Source: an uncultured Prevotellaceae bacterium
GTDB lineage: Bacteria > Bacteroidota > Bacteroidia > Bacteroidales > Bacteroidaceae
Assembly: GCA_946186505.1 (NCBI GenBank)
Contig: CAMHNI010000025.1
Span: 1 to 49,101 of the forward strand
Direction of reading: 5' to 3'
DNA: 49,101 nt
Position 1 is the stretch's first letter. Each line of letters begins with the position of its first letter. Below the pieces are notes generated by a model. That model saw only the letters and a list, made by a program, of their open reading frames with translations. It was not told the origin of the DNA and ran no database searches. The translations under genes were made by a program, and so were the position numbers. Below are positions 16,602-26,066 of the stretch, one piece after another.

Positions 16602-19475
16602 CCGTTTCAGTTCCTCTTTCAGGAAACGGGGTGTGTAGCCCTTTGTGCTGTCAGCCACCTGTTCAGGAGTTCCCACGGTGAGCACCTCGCCGCCGCGTCG
16701 TCCACCTTCGGGCCCCATGTCGATAATCCAGTCTGCCTGGCGGATGACATCGAGGTTGTGCTCGATGATGATGACCGTGTTGCCCCGATCGACGAGGCGG
16801 CGCAGCACCTGCATGAGGATGCGGATGTCCTCGAAGTGGAGTCCTGTGGTCGGCTCGTCAAGGATGTAAAGCGTGCGTCCCGTGTCTTTCTTCGACAGTT
16901 CGGTGGCCAGTTTGACACGCTGGCTTTCGCCGCCGCTGAGGGTGGTGGAAGGCTGGCCGAGCTTGATGTAGCCGAGGCCGACATCCTGTATGGTCTTGAT
17001 TTTGCGCAGGATGTCGGGCACGTTCTCGAAGAACTCCACGGCCTGGTTGATGGTCATGTCAAGCACATCGGCAATGCTTTTGCCCTTGTATCGCACCTCC
17101 AAGGTCTCGCGGTTGTAACGCTTGCCGTGACATGCCTCGCAGGGCACCTGGATGTCTGGCAGGAAGTTCATCTCGATGGTCTTGTATCCATTGCCGCCAC
17201 AAGTCTCGCAGCGGCCTCCCTTGACGTTGAACGAGAAGCGCCCGGGTTTATAGCCGCGTATCTTGGCCTCGGGCAGTCCTACAAACAGCGAGCGGATGTC
17301 GCTGAAGACGCCGGTGTAGGTAGCGGGGTTGGAACGTGGCGTGCGACCCAGTGGCGACTGATCGACATCGACCACCTTGTCTATCAGTTCCAGTCCCTCA
17401 ATTGATTTGTAGGGCATGGGGCGTTTCAGCGAGCGGTAGAAGTGCCGTGAGAGGATGGGCTGCAGCGTCTCGTTGACGAGCGTCGATTTGCCGCTGCCGG
17501 AGACACCGGTGACGAGGATGAGTTTGCCCAGAGGGAACTCCACCGTAATGTTCTTGAGGTTGTTGCCGGTGCAGCCGACCAACTTGAGGGCCTCCCCAAG
17601 CCCCTCCGAAGGAGGGGGTGTTTGATTACCTATCATCGTGATGTCTTGTAATTCAACATCCCCTCCTTGGGAGGGGCTTGGGGAGGCTTTCAGATACTTT
17701 GCCGTCAACGTATCCGCCTTCAGCAGTTCCTGCGGTGTTCCTTGGAACACCACCTCGCCGCCCTTGCGGCCGGCACGAGGGCCGATATCGATGATGTAGT
17801 CAGCAGCCAGCATCATGTCGCGGTCGTGTTCGACGACGATAACCGTATTGCCGATGTCACGCAGTTCTTTCAGCGAGTGGATGAGCCGCTCGTTGTCACG
17901 CTGGTGCAGACCTATGGACGGTTCATCAAGGATGTAGAGCACGTTCACCAGCTGTGAGCCTATCTGAGTGGCGAGTCTGATGCGTTGGCTTTCGCCGCCC
18001 GACAGCGAGGCTGATGGCCTGTTAAGCGCGAGGTAGTCGAGCCCCACTTCAAGCAGAAAGTCCAGACGTGTGCGAATCTCTTTCAATATTTCTGCAGCTA
18101 TCTGACGTTGCTGGTTATCGAGGTGTTCTTCGGCCCTGTCTATCCATTCGCGCAGTTCGCTGATGTCCATGCTGGCCAGTTCGGAGATGTTCTTGTCCCA
18201 TATCTTGTAACTGAGAGCCTCACGGTTCAGTCGTTGTCCGTGACACTCCGGGCATTCGGTTTCGGCCAGGAACTGGTCGGCCCACTTCTGTCCACTTGTC
18301 GATTCGTCGTTCTCCATGACCTGGCGCAGGTATTTGACAATGCCGTCGAACGAGACAAAGTAGTCGCTCGACGTGTGAACCAGTTCCTTGTCAATGCGAA
18401 CGTTCTCGAACGAGCCATAGAGGATTTCCTGAAGCGCTTCCTCTGGGATGTCCTTGATGGAAGTCTTCAGGTCGCAATCAAACTTTTTCAGTATGGCATC
18501 GACCTGCCAGAATATCATCTGGTTCTTGTACTTGCCGAGCGGCACGATGCCGCCTTCGTGGATGCTCAGCCGGCGGTCGGGGATGACTTTCGTCAGGTCA
18601 ATCTCGTTGACATAGCCCAGTCCCTTGCAGTAGGGGCAGGCTCCCTGTGGTGAGTTGAACGAGAAATTGTTGGGGGCAGGGTCGCTGTACGAGATGCCCG
18701 ACGTGGGACACATCAGTCGTTTGGAGAAGTATTTAATTCCCCCATTATCCTTGTCAAGGATTATGATAAGCCCCTCGCCCTGCTTCATAGCCAGCGCCAC
18801 CGACTTCTTCAGACGGTCATCACCAGTACCTCCATCTTCCACTTTCAGCTTATCAATCACCACCTCGATGTCGTGGTTCTTGTAGCGGTCAACCTTCATG
18901 CCACGGGTTATCTCCTGCAGTTCGCCGTCAACGCGGATGTTGAGGTAACCCTTGCGTCGCATGGCTTCGAACAGCTCGCGGTAGTGGCCCTTGCGGCTGC
19001 GTACCAGCGGCGCCAGTATCAGTATCCGGCGTCCGGCGTAGTCGTTGCTTATCATCTCAACCACACGCTCCTCGGTGTATTTCACCATCGGCTCGCCCGT
19101 CATATAGCTGTAGGCTTGTCCGGCACGTGCAAAGAGCAGTCGCAGGTAGTCGTATATCTCGGTGGTGGTGCCCACGGTAGATCGCGGATTTTTGTTCGTT
19201 GTCTTCTGCTCGATGCTGATGACAGGCGACAACCCCGTGATCTTATCTACATCAGGCCGCTCCATGCCGCCGAGGAAGTTGCGGGCGTAGGCCGAGAACG
19301 TCTCGATATAACGTCGCTGGCCCTCGGCGAAGATGGTGTCGAAGGCCAGGCTGGACTTGCCTGAGCCGCTGAGACCGGTGATGACCGTCAGCGACCCTCG
19401 TGGAATCTCTACGTCGATGTTCTTCAGGTTGTGGACACGGGCGCCATAGACTCTGATTGTTCCGTCTTCTCTCAT
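16587..19475 (-). CDS. uvrA: excinuclease ABC subunit A, with an in-frame palindromic insertion
   Basis: 962 residues. UvrA finds bulky DNA damage with UvrB in nucleotide excision repair. Walker A motifs GLSGSGKS (34-41) and GVSGSGKS (near 660), two ABC signatures ([24 protein letters not shown]), two DEP(S/T)xGLH Walker B regions, and the C-terminal zinc finger CETC-x19-CEAC are all present; the first zinc module has CPTSG instead of the first Cys pair, as is usual in Bacteroidetes. Residues about 597-629, just before the second ATPase half, are encoded by a nested palindrome (17590-17687). The T9SS-type gene ends 3 bp downstream of its start codon side, so they are probably co-transcribed. 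Confidence 0.97.
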   Translation of the reverse strand: MREDGTIRVYGARVHNLKNIDVEIPRGSLTVITGLSGSGKSSLAFDTIFAEGQRRYIETFSAYARNFLGGMERPDVDKITGLSPVISIEQKTTNKNPRSTVGTTTEIYDYLRLLFARAGQAYSYMTGEPMVKYTEERVVEMISNDYAGRRILILAPLVRSRKGHYRELFEAMRRKGYLNIRVDGELQEITRGMKVDRYKNHDIEVVIDKLKVEDGGTGDDRLKKSVALAMKQGEGLIIILDKDNGGIKYFSKRLMCPTSGISYSDPAPNNFSFNSPQGACPYCKGLGYVNEIDLTKVIPDRRLSIHEGGIVPLGKYKNQMIFWQVDAILKKFDCDLKTSIKDIPEEALQEILYGSFENVRIDKELVHTSSDYFVSFDGIVKYLRQVMENDESTSGQKWADQFLAETECPECHGQRLNREALSYKIWDKNISELASMDISELREWIDRAEEHLDNQQRQIAAEILKEIRTRLDFLLEVGLDYLALNRPSASLSGGESQRIRLATQIGSQLVNVLYILDEPSIGLHQRDNERLIHSLKELRDIGNTVIVVEHDRDMMLAADYIIDIGPRAGRKGGEVVFQGTPQELLKADTLTAKYLKASPSPSQGGDVELQDITMIGNQTPPPSEGLGEALKLVGCTGNNLKNITVEFPLGKLILVTGVSGSGKSTLVNETLQPILSRHFYRSLKRPMPYKSIEGLELIDKVVDVDQSPLGRTPRSNPATYTGVFSDIRSLFVGLPEAKIRGYKPGRFSFNVKGGRCETCGGNGYKTIEMNFLPDIQVPCEACHGKRYNRETLEVRYKGKSIADVLDMTINQAVEFFENVPDILRKIKTIQDVGLGYIKLGQPSTTLSGGESQRVKLATELSKKDTGRTLYILDEPTTGLHFEDIRILMQVLRRLVDRGNTVIIIEHNLDVIRQADWIIDMGPEGGRRGGEVLTVGTPEQVADSTKGYTPRFLKEELKRLPPQ
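17590..17687 (-). repeat. nested palindromic element inserted in frame in uvrA
   Basis: Outer arms GCCTCCCCAAGCCCCTCC (17590-17607) and its exact reverse complement (17670-17687) form a perfect 18-bp inverted repeat. Each arm continues into its own small hairpin (CCCCTCC-GAA-GGAGGGG on the left, CCCCTCC-TTG-GGAGGGG on the right). The element is about 98-99 bp, so it adds 33 codons without breaking the frame. The same architecture appears between genes at 25945-26063. Confidence 0.9.
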
Positions 19476-19478
19476 TTC

Positions 19479-20207
19479 CTATTCCTCGGTTGACGACGTT
19501 GATGTCCCTTCGGTGTAGCCCCTGAGCAGGTTGACATCCCTCTTGATGTTGTATTCGCGCCCGTCGGCTCCCTTGGCCTTCACCAGTACGAAATAGACAC
19601 CCTCCTTGACGGGGCTGCCCTTGTAGGTGCCGTCCCAGGAGCCGCTGACGTCAGTCCATTCGTAGAGCTTCTGTCCCCAGCGGTTGAAAATCCAGGCGTG
19701 GAAGCTGACGATGCTCCTGTAGTGGCCGGGCGATTTTCCCTCTGTGTCGTTGATGCCCTTGGCACCGTATCTGTCGTTAATCTTGTCGTCGTTTGGCGAG
19801 AAGGCGTTTGGCATCTCCAGATGGCTCTCACTGATTTTCACGGTGATGGTCTGTTCTGCCAGTTCGCTGTCGGTGTCGGTAATCCTGGTCTTCAGCGTGA
19901 TGTTGAAACTGCCGGACTCGGCGAAGGTGTATTGCGTGTCTTCCTCATAGCGCACCATGAAGTCCTGTTCCTCACCATCCTTGCGGAAGTGCCATTCGTA
20001 GGCTGCGGTGTGGCCGTCCATGTTCTGCGGGTTGGCGCGGAAGGTGACTTCGAGGGGTGCGTCACCCTCTATGCCGCTGTCAGGGTCGCCGTCAGTGATG
20101 TTCTTGTTTTCGTCCAGGTAAGTACCTGTGATTTTCACGGACTGGGCTGTTGCCGTGAGCGGCAGCAGGAGACAGAGAATGGGGAATAATAATTTGTTCA
20201 TCTTCAT
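19479..20207 (-). CDS. secreted protein with PKD-like and gliding-motility C-terminal (T9SS type B) domains
   Basis: 242 residues: signal peptide (1-21, ending TATAQ), a PKD-like immunoglobulin domain (about 45-130, with YEWHFRKDGEE and FAESGSFNITLKTRITD), and a CHU_C type domain (about 133-232) with NAFSPNDDKINDRY, IFNRWGQKLYEW, WDGTYKG and VKEGVYFVLVKAKG. Such C-terminal domains direct proteins to the type IX secretion system and to surface attachment. A short acidic Ser/Thr tail follows the domain. A minus-strand -7 box TAACTTTG is at 20227-20234. It precedes uvrA by 3 bp. Confidence 0.85.
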   Translation of the reverse strand: MKMNKLLFPILCLLLPLTATAQSVKITGTYLDENKNITDGDPDSGIEGDAPLEVTFRANPQNMDGHTAAYEWHFRKDGEEQDFMVRYEEDTQYTFAESGSFNITLKTRITDTDSELAEQTITVKISESHLEMPNAFSPNDDKINDRYGAKGINDTEGKSPGHYRSIVSFHAWIFNRWGQKLYEWTDVSGSWDGTYKGSPVKEGVYFVLVKAKGADGREYNIKRDVNLLRGYTEGTSTSSTEE

Positions 20208-20226
20208 AATTCATGCGATTTGTGTG

Positions 20227-20317
20227 CAAAGTTACTAAATATTTCCTAATTCTTTGCAAGCGGAGCGAAATAAATTCAAACACATGGTTCGCAATTCACA
20301 TTTTTTTCGTACTTTTG
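20227..20317. promoter_or_regulatory. divergent -7 boxes between the T9SS-type gene and the LysM gene
   Basis: Minus strand: TAACTTTG (CAAAGTTA at 20227-20234), 20 bp before ATG 20207. Plus strand: TACTTTTG at 20310-20317, 27 bp before ATG 20344. Neither has a perfect TTTG at the expected -33 distance. Confidence 0.6.
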
Positions 20318-20343
20318 TCGCCTGAAACAGTAAACGACAGAAA

Positions 20344-21711
20344 ATGAAGCGTACTCTGAGATATTTTTTGCTGGGCGTGGTAACCGCTTTTGCGGCCCAG
20401 ACGGTCAGCGGTCAGACACAGACCTGGCGGGAGATGCACAAGGTGAAGAAGAAGGAAACCATCTTCGGTATTGCCCGTCGGTACGGATTGACTATACAGG
20501 AGTTGGTGGATGCCAACCCAGACATGAACAAGCCAGGCTATGAACTGAAGAAGGATACCTATATAATCATACCCTATGCCAAGACGGCCGAACAGCAGCA
20601 GGCGGCTCCTGAGGTGCAGGAGACACCCAAGCCCGCAGCTGTAACGAAGGTGCAGGACAGGACCATCCGCTTAGGCGTGATGCTGCCCCTGCATGATATC
20701 AATGGCGACGGGCGCCGCATGGTAGAGTACTACCGAGGCATCCTCATGGCCTGTGACAGCCTGAAGCGGTCGGGCATCTCGGTTGACGTGCATGCCTGGA
20801 ACACGCCTGACAATGAGGACATCGCTCCTGTGCTGCGCCAGCAGGCCGCCCGCCAGTGTGACCTCATCATCGGGCCGCTCTACTCGAAGCAGATGGCACA
20901 GTTGTCGGAGTTCGTCACACAGAACGACATACGGCTGGTCATTCCTTTCTCCATCAACGCCCCGCAGTTGGCGTCCAATCCGAACATCTTCCAGGTCTAT
21001 CAGTCGCCAACGTTCTTCAACGAGTCGGTCATCGAGCGCTTTGTGAAGGAGTTTCAGGGTTATCACCCCGTGTTCATCGACTGCAACGACTCGACCAGTC
21101 AGAAAGGCAACTTCACGTTCAACCTGCGCCGGCGCCTGGAGTCGTCGGGCATCGCCTATGGCATAACGAACCTGAAATCGTCGGAAGGCAACTTCGCCAA
21201 GTCGTTCAGTTCGGCCCAGCCTAACGTGGTCATCCTCAATACAGGCCGCTCGGCGGAACTGAACATCGCCTTTGCCAAGCTGAACGGACTGACGACCACG
21301 ATGCCGGGACTGCGTATCACCATGTTCGGCTATCCGGAATGGACGACATACACGAGGTTCCATTTAGAGAACTTCTACAAGTATAATGTCTATATCCCGA
21401 CACCTTATTACTATAATCCCCTGGTGTCGCGTACACTGCGGTTAGAGCAGAAGTACCGTTGGAATTTCCATCAGGACATGATGAATGCCCAGCAGCGTTT
21501 CGCCATCACCGGCTTCGACCATGCCATGTTTTTCCTCAAGGGCTTCAGCCAGTATGGCAAGGCATTCACGGGGGCTCCTGGCCTGGTGGGCTATGATGCC
21601 GTCCAGACACCGCTGAAGTTTGAGCGACTCGGCGGCGGCGGACTGCGAAACCATTGTCTGCTGTTTGTACACTACACCCCCGAACACCGGGTGGAAACCA
21701 TCAGCTTTTAG
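20344..21711 (+). CDS. LysM domain protein with periplasmic-binding-protein-like fold
   Basis: 455 residues. A signal peptide (1-24, ending VSGQ) is followed by one LysM repeat (about 31-78: HKVKKKETIFGIARRYGLTIQELVDANPD), a Pro/Gln/Ala linker, and from about 105 a receptor-like fold (IRLGVMLPLHDINGDGRRMVEYYRGILMACD, DLIIGPLYSKQM, LVIPFSIN). It probably sits at peptidoglycan through LysM; a ligand cannot be named. Homologous proteins are widespread in Bacteroidales. The 3' end meets a heptamer array that links it to the PorT-like gene, probably in the same transcript. Confidence 0.85.
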   Translation: MKRTLRYFLLGVVTAFAAQTVSGQTQTWREMHKVKKKETIFGIARRYGLTIQELVDANPDMNKPGYELKKDTYIIIPYAKTAEQQQAAPEVQETPKPAAVTKVQDRTIRLGVMLPLHDINGDGRRMVEYYRGILMACDSLKRSGISVDVHAWNTPDNEDIAPVLRQQAARQCDLIIGPLYSKQMAQLSEFVTQNDIRLVIPFSINAPQLASNPNIFQVYQSPTFFNESVIERFVKEFQGYHPVFIDCNDSTSQKGNFTFNLRRRLESSGIAYGITNLKSSEGNFAKSFSSAQPNVVILNTGRSAELNIAFAKLNGLTTTMPGLRITMFGYPEWTTYTRFHLENFYKYNVYIPTPYYYNPLVSRTLRLEQKYRWNFHQDMMNAQQRFAITGFDHAMFFLKGFSQYGKAFTGAPGLVGYDAVQTPLKFERLGGGGLRNHCLLFVHYTPEHRVETISF

Positions 21712-21712
21712 A

Positions 21713-21796
21713 AGTGATGAGTGATAAGTGATAAGTGATAAGTGATGAGTGATAAGTGATGAGTGATAAGTGATGAGTGATAAGTGATAAGTGATG
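21713..21796 (+). repeat. AGTGATA/AGTGATG heptamer array, 12 units
   Basis: Twelve uninterrupted 7-bp units fill the gap between two genes. The ATG at 21794-21796 inside unit 12 is the start codon of the PorT-like gene. The period is not a multiple of 3, so changes in unit number shift upstream ATG and TGA/TAA triplets relative to the gene but do not change its coding part. Confidence 0.93.
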
Positions 21797-22588
21797 AGAA
21801 ATTTTCTGTTCGTCGTTCTTTGTTCATTGTCCGTAAGCACAGCAAGTGCGCAGATAGGCGAGTTCCGTAACGAGTTTGCCGTCGGTGTCGGTGGGGGCCT
21901 GGTCATGAGTACCGTCGATTTCCTGCCCGAGGTGCCGCAGAGCCAGTACATGGGCAGAAGCGTCGGCCTCACGCTGCGTTACACCGGCGAGAAGTACTTC
22001 AACAGTATCTGTGCCATCGTGGCTGAGGTGAACTATGCGCAGGTGGGCTGGAAGGAGCGTATATGGGACAAGAACGATGATCCGGTCATCAATAACGAGA
22101 CTGGTGTTGCCGAGAAATATTCGCGTGTGCTCAACTACGTGCAGGTGCCGTTCTTCGCCCGGTTAGGATGGGGCAGGGAACGACAGGGAGTGCAGTTCTT
22201 TTTCCAGGCCGGACCGCAACTGGGCTACCTGCTCGGTGAGAAGGCGGAGTATAACTTCGACCTCGACCAACCCAACTACTACGACCGTATCTCAAACATT
22301 TCCGGTCCGGACATTACCACAGGTGGTGTGACCTATACTTTCTCCAACATGTACCACATGGATGTGGAGAACAAGCTGGACTACGGCATTGCCGCCGGAC
22401 TTGGTGTCGAGCTGTCGCAGCGCCGCTTAGGACATTTCATGCTTGAGGGCCGCTTCTACTATGGTCTGGGCAACATCTACGGCAACACGAAGCGTGACTA
22501 TTTCGCCAAGTCGAACTTCAACCAGATAGTCGTAAAGGCCACCTACCTGTTTGACCTTGTCAAGAGCAAAAACCCGAAGATTAGGTGA
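21794..22588 (+). CDS. PorT-family outer-membrane beta-barrel protein
   Basis: 264 residues. A signal peptide (MRNFLFVVLCSLSVSTASAQ) is followed by a series of amphipathic strands with aromatic ends, as in the PorT/OMP_b-brl_2 family (GGGLVMSTVDFLPEV, YFNSICAIVAEVNYAQVGW, VPFFARLGWG, FFFQAGPQLGYLLGEKAEYN, KLDYGIAAGLGVELSQ). It is likely an outer-membrane protein of unknown job; family members accompany T9SS. The start codon is provided by the last heptamer of the preceding array. Confidence 0.8.
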   Translation: MRNFLFVVLCSLSVSTASAQIGEFRNEFAVGVGGGLVMSTVDFLPEVPQSQYMGRSVGLTLRYTGEKYFNSICAIVAEVNYAQVGWKERIWDKNDDPVINNETGVAEKYSRVLNYVQVPFFARLGWGRERQGVQFFFQAGPQLGYLLGEKAEYNFDLDQPNYYDRISNISGPDITTGGVTYTFSNMYHMDVENKLDYGIAAGLGVELSQRRLGHFMLEGRFYYGLGNIYGNTKRDYFAKSNFNQIVVKATYLFDLVKSKNPKIR

Positions 22589-22625
22589 TTTTCTCTCTTT
22601 CTTTTTGTTAAATTACCTTATTTTC

Positions 22626-22656
22626 TTTGTCGGCTGACAAAAAATGCTTACCTTTG
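22626..22656 (+). promoter_or_regulatory. promoter of the alpha-glucan operon
   Basis: TTTG at 22626-22629 and TACCTTTG at 22649-22656 with a 19-bp spacer; transcription would start near 22662, 46 bp before ATG 22708. Confidence 0.7.
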
Positions 22657-22707
22657 GGGCTATTATAATCTAAAACAACAATTTTGCGAAACCTTAAAAT
22701 AGGAACT

Positions 22708-24657
22708 ATGAGTTATTTACGATTCGAAAAAGCCGTGATGACAAACCTTCAGGAGAGTCTGCGTCGTGAATTGCTCCGTACCAACCGTTCTGGCGCCTAC
22801 AGTTCAACTACGTTAGTAGATTGCAACACGCGCAAGTACCACGGTCTGCTGGTTGTTCCCGTACCTGAGATTGACGACGAGAACCATGTCTTGCTCTCAT
22901 CGTTAGACTGTACGGTCGTCCAACACGGAGCCGAATTCAACTTAGGCCTCCACAAGTATCAGGGCAATGTTTTCAGCCCCAACGGGCACAAGTACATCCG
23001 TGAATTTGACGCCAGCCATATCCCTACGACAACTTACCGGGTGGGTGGCGTCATATTGAAGAAGGAGGTGATCTTCCAGCATTACGAGGACCGGCTGCTG
23101 ATTCGCTACACGTTGGTCGATGCCCATTCGGCCACGACGCTGCGCTTCCGTCCCTTCCTCGCTTTCCGCTCGGTGCGTCAGTTCACGCATGAGAATATGA
23201 CGGCCAGCCGTGAGTACTCGCTGGTTGATAACGGCATCAAGACGTGCATGTATGCCGGCTATCCCGACCTCTATATGCAGTTCTCGAAGAAGAACGAGTT
23301 TGTATTCATGCCTGACTGGTATCGCGGCATAGAGTACCCGAAGGAGCAGGAGCGTGGCTACGCCTCTAACGAGGACCTCTACGTGCCGGGCTATTTCGAG
23401 ATACCTATCAAGAAGGGCGAGAGTGTGGTGTTCTCAGCTTCTACATCCCAGATTAAGACATCGACGCTGAAGAAGCTGTTCGACCAGGAGGTGGACGACC
23501 GCGTTCCCCGCGACAACTTCTATCACTGCCTGGTGACGGCAGCCCACCAGTTCCATAACCGCAAGCAGAACGACGACCGTTACCTGCTGGCCGGTTATCC
23601 GTGGTTCAAGGCCCGTGCCCGCGACACGTTCATTGCCATGCCCGGACTGACGCTGGCCATCGGCGAGCGCGACTACTTCGAACTGGTGATGAAGACCGCC
23701 GAGAAGGGTCTGCGCGAGTTTATGGAGGACAAGCCCCTCAGCGTGAAGATCTACGAGATAGAACAGCCCGACGTACCCCTCTGGGCTATCTGGAGCATCC
23801 AGCAGTATGTGAAGGATGCCGGCAGGGAAGAGGGTTACCTGCGTTACGGAAAACTGGTCGAGGACATTGTCAACTATATCATAAAAGGTGGCCACCCCAA
23901 CCTGCGCTTGGATGAGAACGGTCTGGTCTTCTCCGATGGCCGTAACAAGGCCGTGACGTGGATGAACTCCACCGCCAACGGCAAGCCCGTTGTTCCTCGT
24001 TCGGGCTATATCGTCGAGTTCAACGCGCTGTGGTACAATGCCTTGAAGTTCTGTGCCGCCATGTTTGCCGACCAGGGGCGTCATCAGGAGGCTGACGCAC
24101 TCGAACAGCGGGCTTTGCTCTGCAAACAGTCGTTTATCGAGACGTTCGTCAACGAGTATGGCTATCTGCTTGACTATGTCGATGGCACGAACATGGACTG
24201 GTCAGTACGCCCGAATATGATTTTCGCCGTCGCCCTCGACTATTCGCCGCTGTCGCAACAGCAGATGAAAAGTGTAGTAGATATATGTACGCGCGAACTG
24301 CTGACACCGAAGGGACTGCGCTCGCTGTCGCCGAAGAGCGGCGGCTACAACCCGATGTATGTCGGTCCGCAGACACAGCGCGACTACGCCTACCATCAGG
24401 GTACGGCCTGGCCGTGGCTCGGCGGCTTCTACATGGAGGCCTGCCTGAAACTCTACAAGCGCTCGCGCCTGTCGTTCATCGAGCGGCAGATGGTGGGCTA
24501 CGAGGATGAGATTGACTATCACGCTATCGGTACCATCTCCGAGCTGTTCGACGGCAACCCGCCGTTCCACGGACGCGGCGCTATGGCCTTTGCCATGAAC
24601 GTGGCCGAGATCCTGCGCACGCTGAAGCTGTTGGAGAAGTATTCGTATCAGAAATAA
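22708..24657 (+). CDS. glycogen debranching enzyme / amylo-alpha-1,6-glucosidase (GH133-type)
   Basis: 649 residues. An N-terminal GDE domain (about 20-260: LRTNRSGAYSSTTLVDCNTRKYHGLLV) is followed by an (alpha/alpha)6 barrel (about 290-640) with YPWFKARARDTFIAMPGL, DWSVRPNMIFAVAL, GLRSLSPKSGGYNP and YHQGTAWPWLGGFY, the catalytic-side motifs of amylo-alpha-1,6-glucosidases. It removes alpha-1,6 branches from glycogen-like glucan in the cytoplasm. ATG 22708 is preferred over an upstream TTG. A GT4/GT5-like synthase and a GH57 amylase follow, the standard Bacteroides order, so they form one alpha-glucan unit. Confidence 0.93.
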   Translation: MSYLRFEKAVMTNLQESLRRELLRTNRSGAYSSTTLVDCNTRKYHGLLVVPVPEIDDENHVLLSSLDCTVVQHGAEFNLGLHKYQGNVFSPNGHKYIREFDASHIPTTTYRVGGVILKKEVIFQHYEDRLLIRYTLVDAHSATTLRFRPFLAFRSVRQFTHENMTASREYSLVDNGIKTCMYAGYPDLYMQFSKKNEFVFMPDWYRGIEYPKEQERGYASNEDLYVPGYFEIPIKKGESVVFSASTSQIKTSTLKKLFDQEVDDRVPRDNFYHCLVTAAHQFHNRKQNDDRYLLAGYPWFKARARDTFIAMPGLTLAIGERDYFELVMKTAEKGLREFMEDKPLSVKIYEIEQPDVPLWAIWSIQQYVKDAGREEGYLRYGKLVEDIVNYIIKGGHPNLRLDENGLVFSDGRNKAVTWMNSTANGKPVVPRSGYIVEFNALWYNALKFCAAMFADQGRHQEADALEQRALLCKQSFIETFVNEYGYLLDYVDGTNMDWSVRPNMIFAVALDYSPLSQQQMKSVVDICTRELLTPKGLRSLSPKSGGYNPMYVGPQTQRDYAYHQGTAWPWLGGFYMEACLKLYKRSRLSFIERQMVGYEDEIDYHAIGTISELFDGNPPFHGRGAMAFAMNVAEILRTLKLLEKYSYQK

Positions 24658-24672
24658 AGGAGGACAGAGACT

Positions 24673-25944
24673 ATGAAAGTATTAATGTTTGGATGGGAGT
24701 ATCCTCCTCACGTGTTCGGTGGACTGGCCACCGCTAACTATGGTATCTCTGAGGGACTGAAGGCACAGGGCGACATCGAGACTGTGCTCTGCCTGCCGCA
24801 TCCGTTCGGCGACGAGAGTCAGCACGCCTGTCGCATCGTAGCCATGAACGCCGTGCCCATTGCCTATCGCGATGTCGATTACGACTACGTCAAGAGTAGG
24901 GTAGGGAACATCATGGACCCCGACTACTATTACAAGCTCCGTGAGCATATCTATGCCGACTTCAACTACATGAACGTCAACGACCTCGGTGCGATGGAGT
25001 TTGCAGGGGGCTATCCCGGTAACTTGCATGAGGAAATCAACAACTACTCCATCATCGCCGGCCAGGTGGCACGTACCGAGGAGTTCGACATCATCCATGC
25101 ACACGACTGGCTGACATTCCCCGCCGGCATACATGCCAAGCAGGTCAGTGGCAAGCCGCTGTGCATACACGTCCACGCCACCGACTTCGACCGTTCTCGC
25201 GGCAAGGTGAACCCCACCGTCTATTCAATCGAGAAGAACGGTATGGACTGGGCCGACTGCATCATGTGCGTTTCGGAGCTGACACGTCAGACGGTCATCA
25301 ACCAGTATCATCAGGACCCGCGTAAGTGCTACACCGTCCACAACGCCGTCTATCCCCTGCCGCAGGAGTATCAGGACATTCCGCGTCCCGACCATACGGG
25401 CAAGGAGAAGGTGGTCACCTTCCTCGGACGTATCACCATGCAGAAAGGTCCCGAGTATTTCGTTGAGGCCGCCACGATGGTGCTCCACCGCACACGCAAC
25501 GTCCGCTTCTGCATGGCCGGCTCAGGCGACATGATGGACGCCATGATCCAGCTGGCTGCCGAGCGTGGCATTGCCGACCGCTTCCACTTCCCGGGCTTCA
25601 TGCGCGGCAAGCAGGTGTATGAGTGCCTGAAGGCCTCCGATGTCTATGTCATGCCCTCCGTCTCCGAGCCGTTCGGCATCTCCCCGCTGGAGGCCATGCA
25701 ATGTGGCACGCCAAGTATCATCTCCAAGCAGTCTGGCTGCGCCGAGATTCTCGACAACTGCATCAAGGTTGACTATTGGGACATCCACGCCCTGGCCGAT
25801 GCTATCTACAGCATCTGTATGAACGAGTCGCTCTTCAAGTACCTCAAGGAAGAAGGCAAGCGCGAGGTCGATCAGATTACATGGGAGAAGGTGGGCCGCT
25901 GGATTCGCACGCTCTACAGAAGAACCTTGGGTTGGGATGAGTAA
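24673..25944 (+). CDS. GT-B glycosyltransferase of the glycogen synthase type
   Basis: 423 residues. The start MKVLMFGWEYPPHVFGGLATANYGISEGL has the GGLA nucleotide-sugar loop seen in starch/glycogen synthases and GT4 enzymes. The C-terminal half carries VVTFLGRITMQKGPEYFVEA and the E-x7-E motif in EPFGISPLEAMQCGTP. It most likely extends alpha-1,4-glucan from a nucleotide glucose, because it lies between debranching and amylase genes. The Shine-Dalgarno-like AAAGGAGGA precedes the start at 24656-24664, 15 bp after the debranching stop. Confidence 0.87.
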   Translation: MKVLMFGWEYPPHVFGGLATANYGISEGLKAQGDIETVLCLPHPFGDESQHACRIVAMNAVPIAYRDVDYDYVKSRVGNIMDPDYYYKLREHIYADFNYMNVNDLGAMEFAGGYPGNLHEEINNYSIIAGQVARTEEFDIIHAHDWLTFPAGIHAKQVSGKPLCIHVHATDFDRSRGKVNPTVYSIEKNGMDWADCIMCVSELTRQTVINQYHQDPRKCYTVHNAVYPLPQEYQDIPRPDHTGKEKVVTFLGRITMQKGPEYFVEAATMVLHRTRNVRFCMAGSGDMMDAMIQLAAERGIADRFHFPGFMRGKQVYECLKASDVYVMPSVSEPFGISPLEAMQCGTPSIISKQSGCAEILDNCIKVDYWDIHALADAIYSICMNESLFKYLKEEGKREVDQITWEKVGRWIRTLYRRTLGWDE

Positions 25945-26063
25945 GCCCCCCTCCCTGCCTCCCCCGAGGGGGAGGAGTAATTAGAAGAAACAGAAACAAA
26001 ATCAATAGACCCAATGCTCCCCGCATGGTCTTCCCCCCTCGGGGGGATAAGAGGGGGGGCTAC
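25945..26063. repeat. nested GC palindromes between the synthase and GH57 genes
   Basis: Outer arms near 25943-25953 and 26054-26063 (AGCCCCCCTC against GAGGGGGGGCT) enclose two inner hairpins: CCTCCCC-CGA-GGGGAGG on the left and CCCCCC-TC-GGGGGG at about 26034-26047. The order, outer inverted repeat plus one hairpin next to each arm, is the same as in the element inside uvrA. It may pause or attenuate transcription within the operon. Confidence 0.8.
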
Positions 26064-26066
26064 ATT

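Noticed and set aside
21713..21796. Possible CRISPR or iteron origin
   Set aside because: Uniform 7-bp units without spacers, in an ordinary gene gap far from replication genes.
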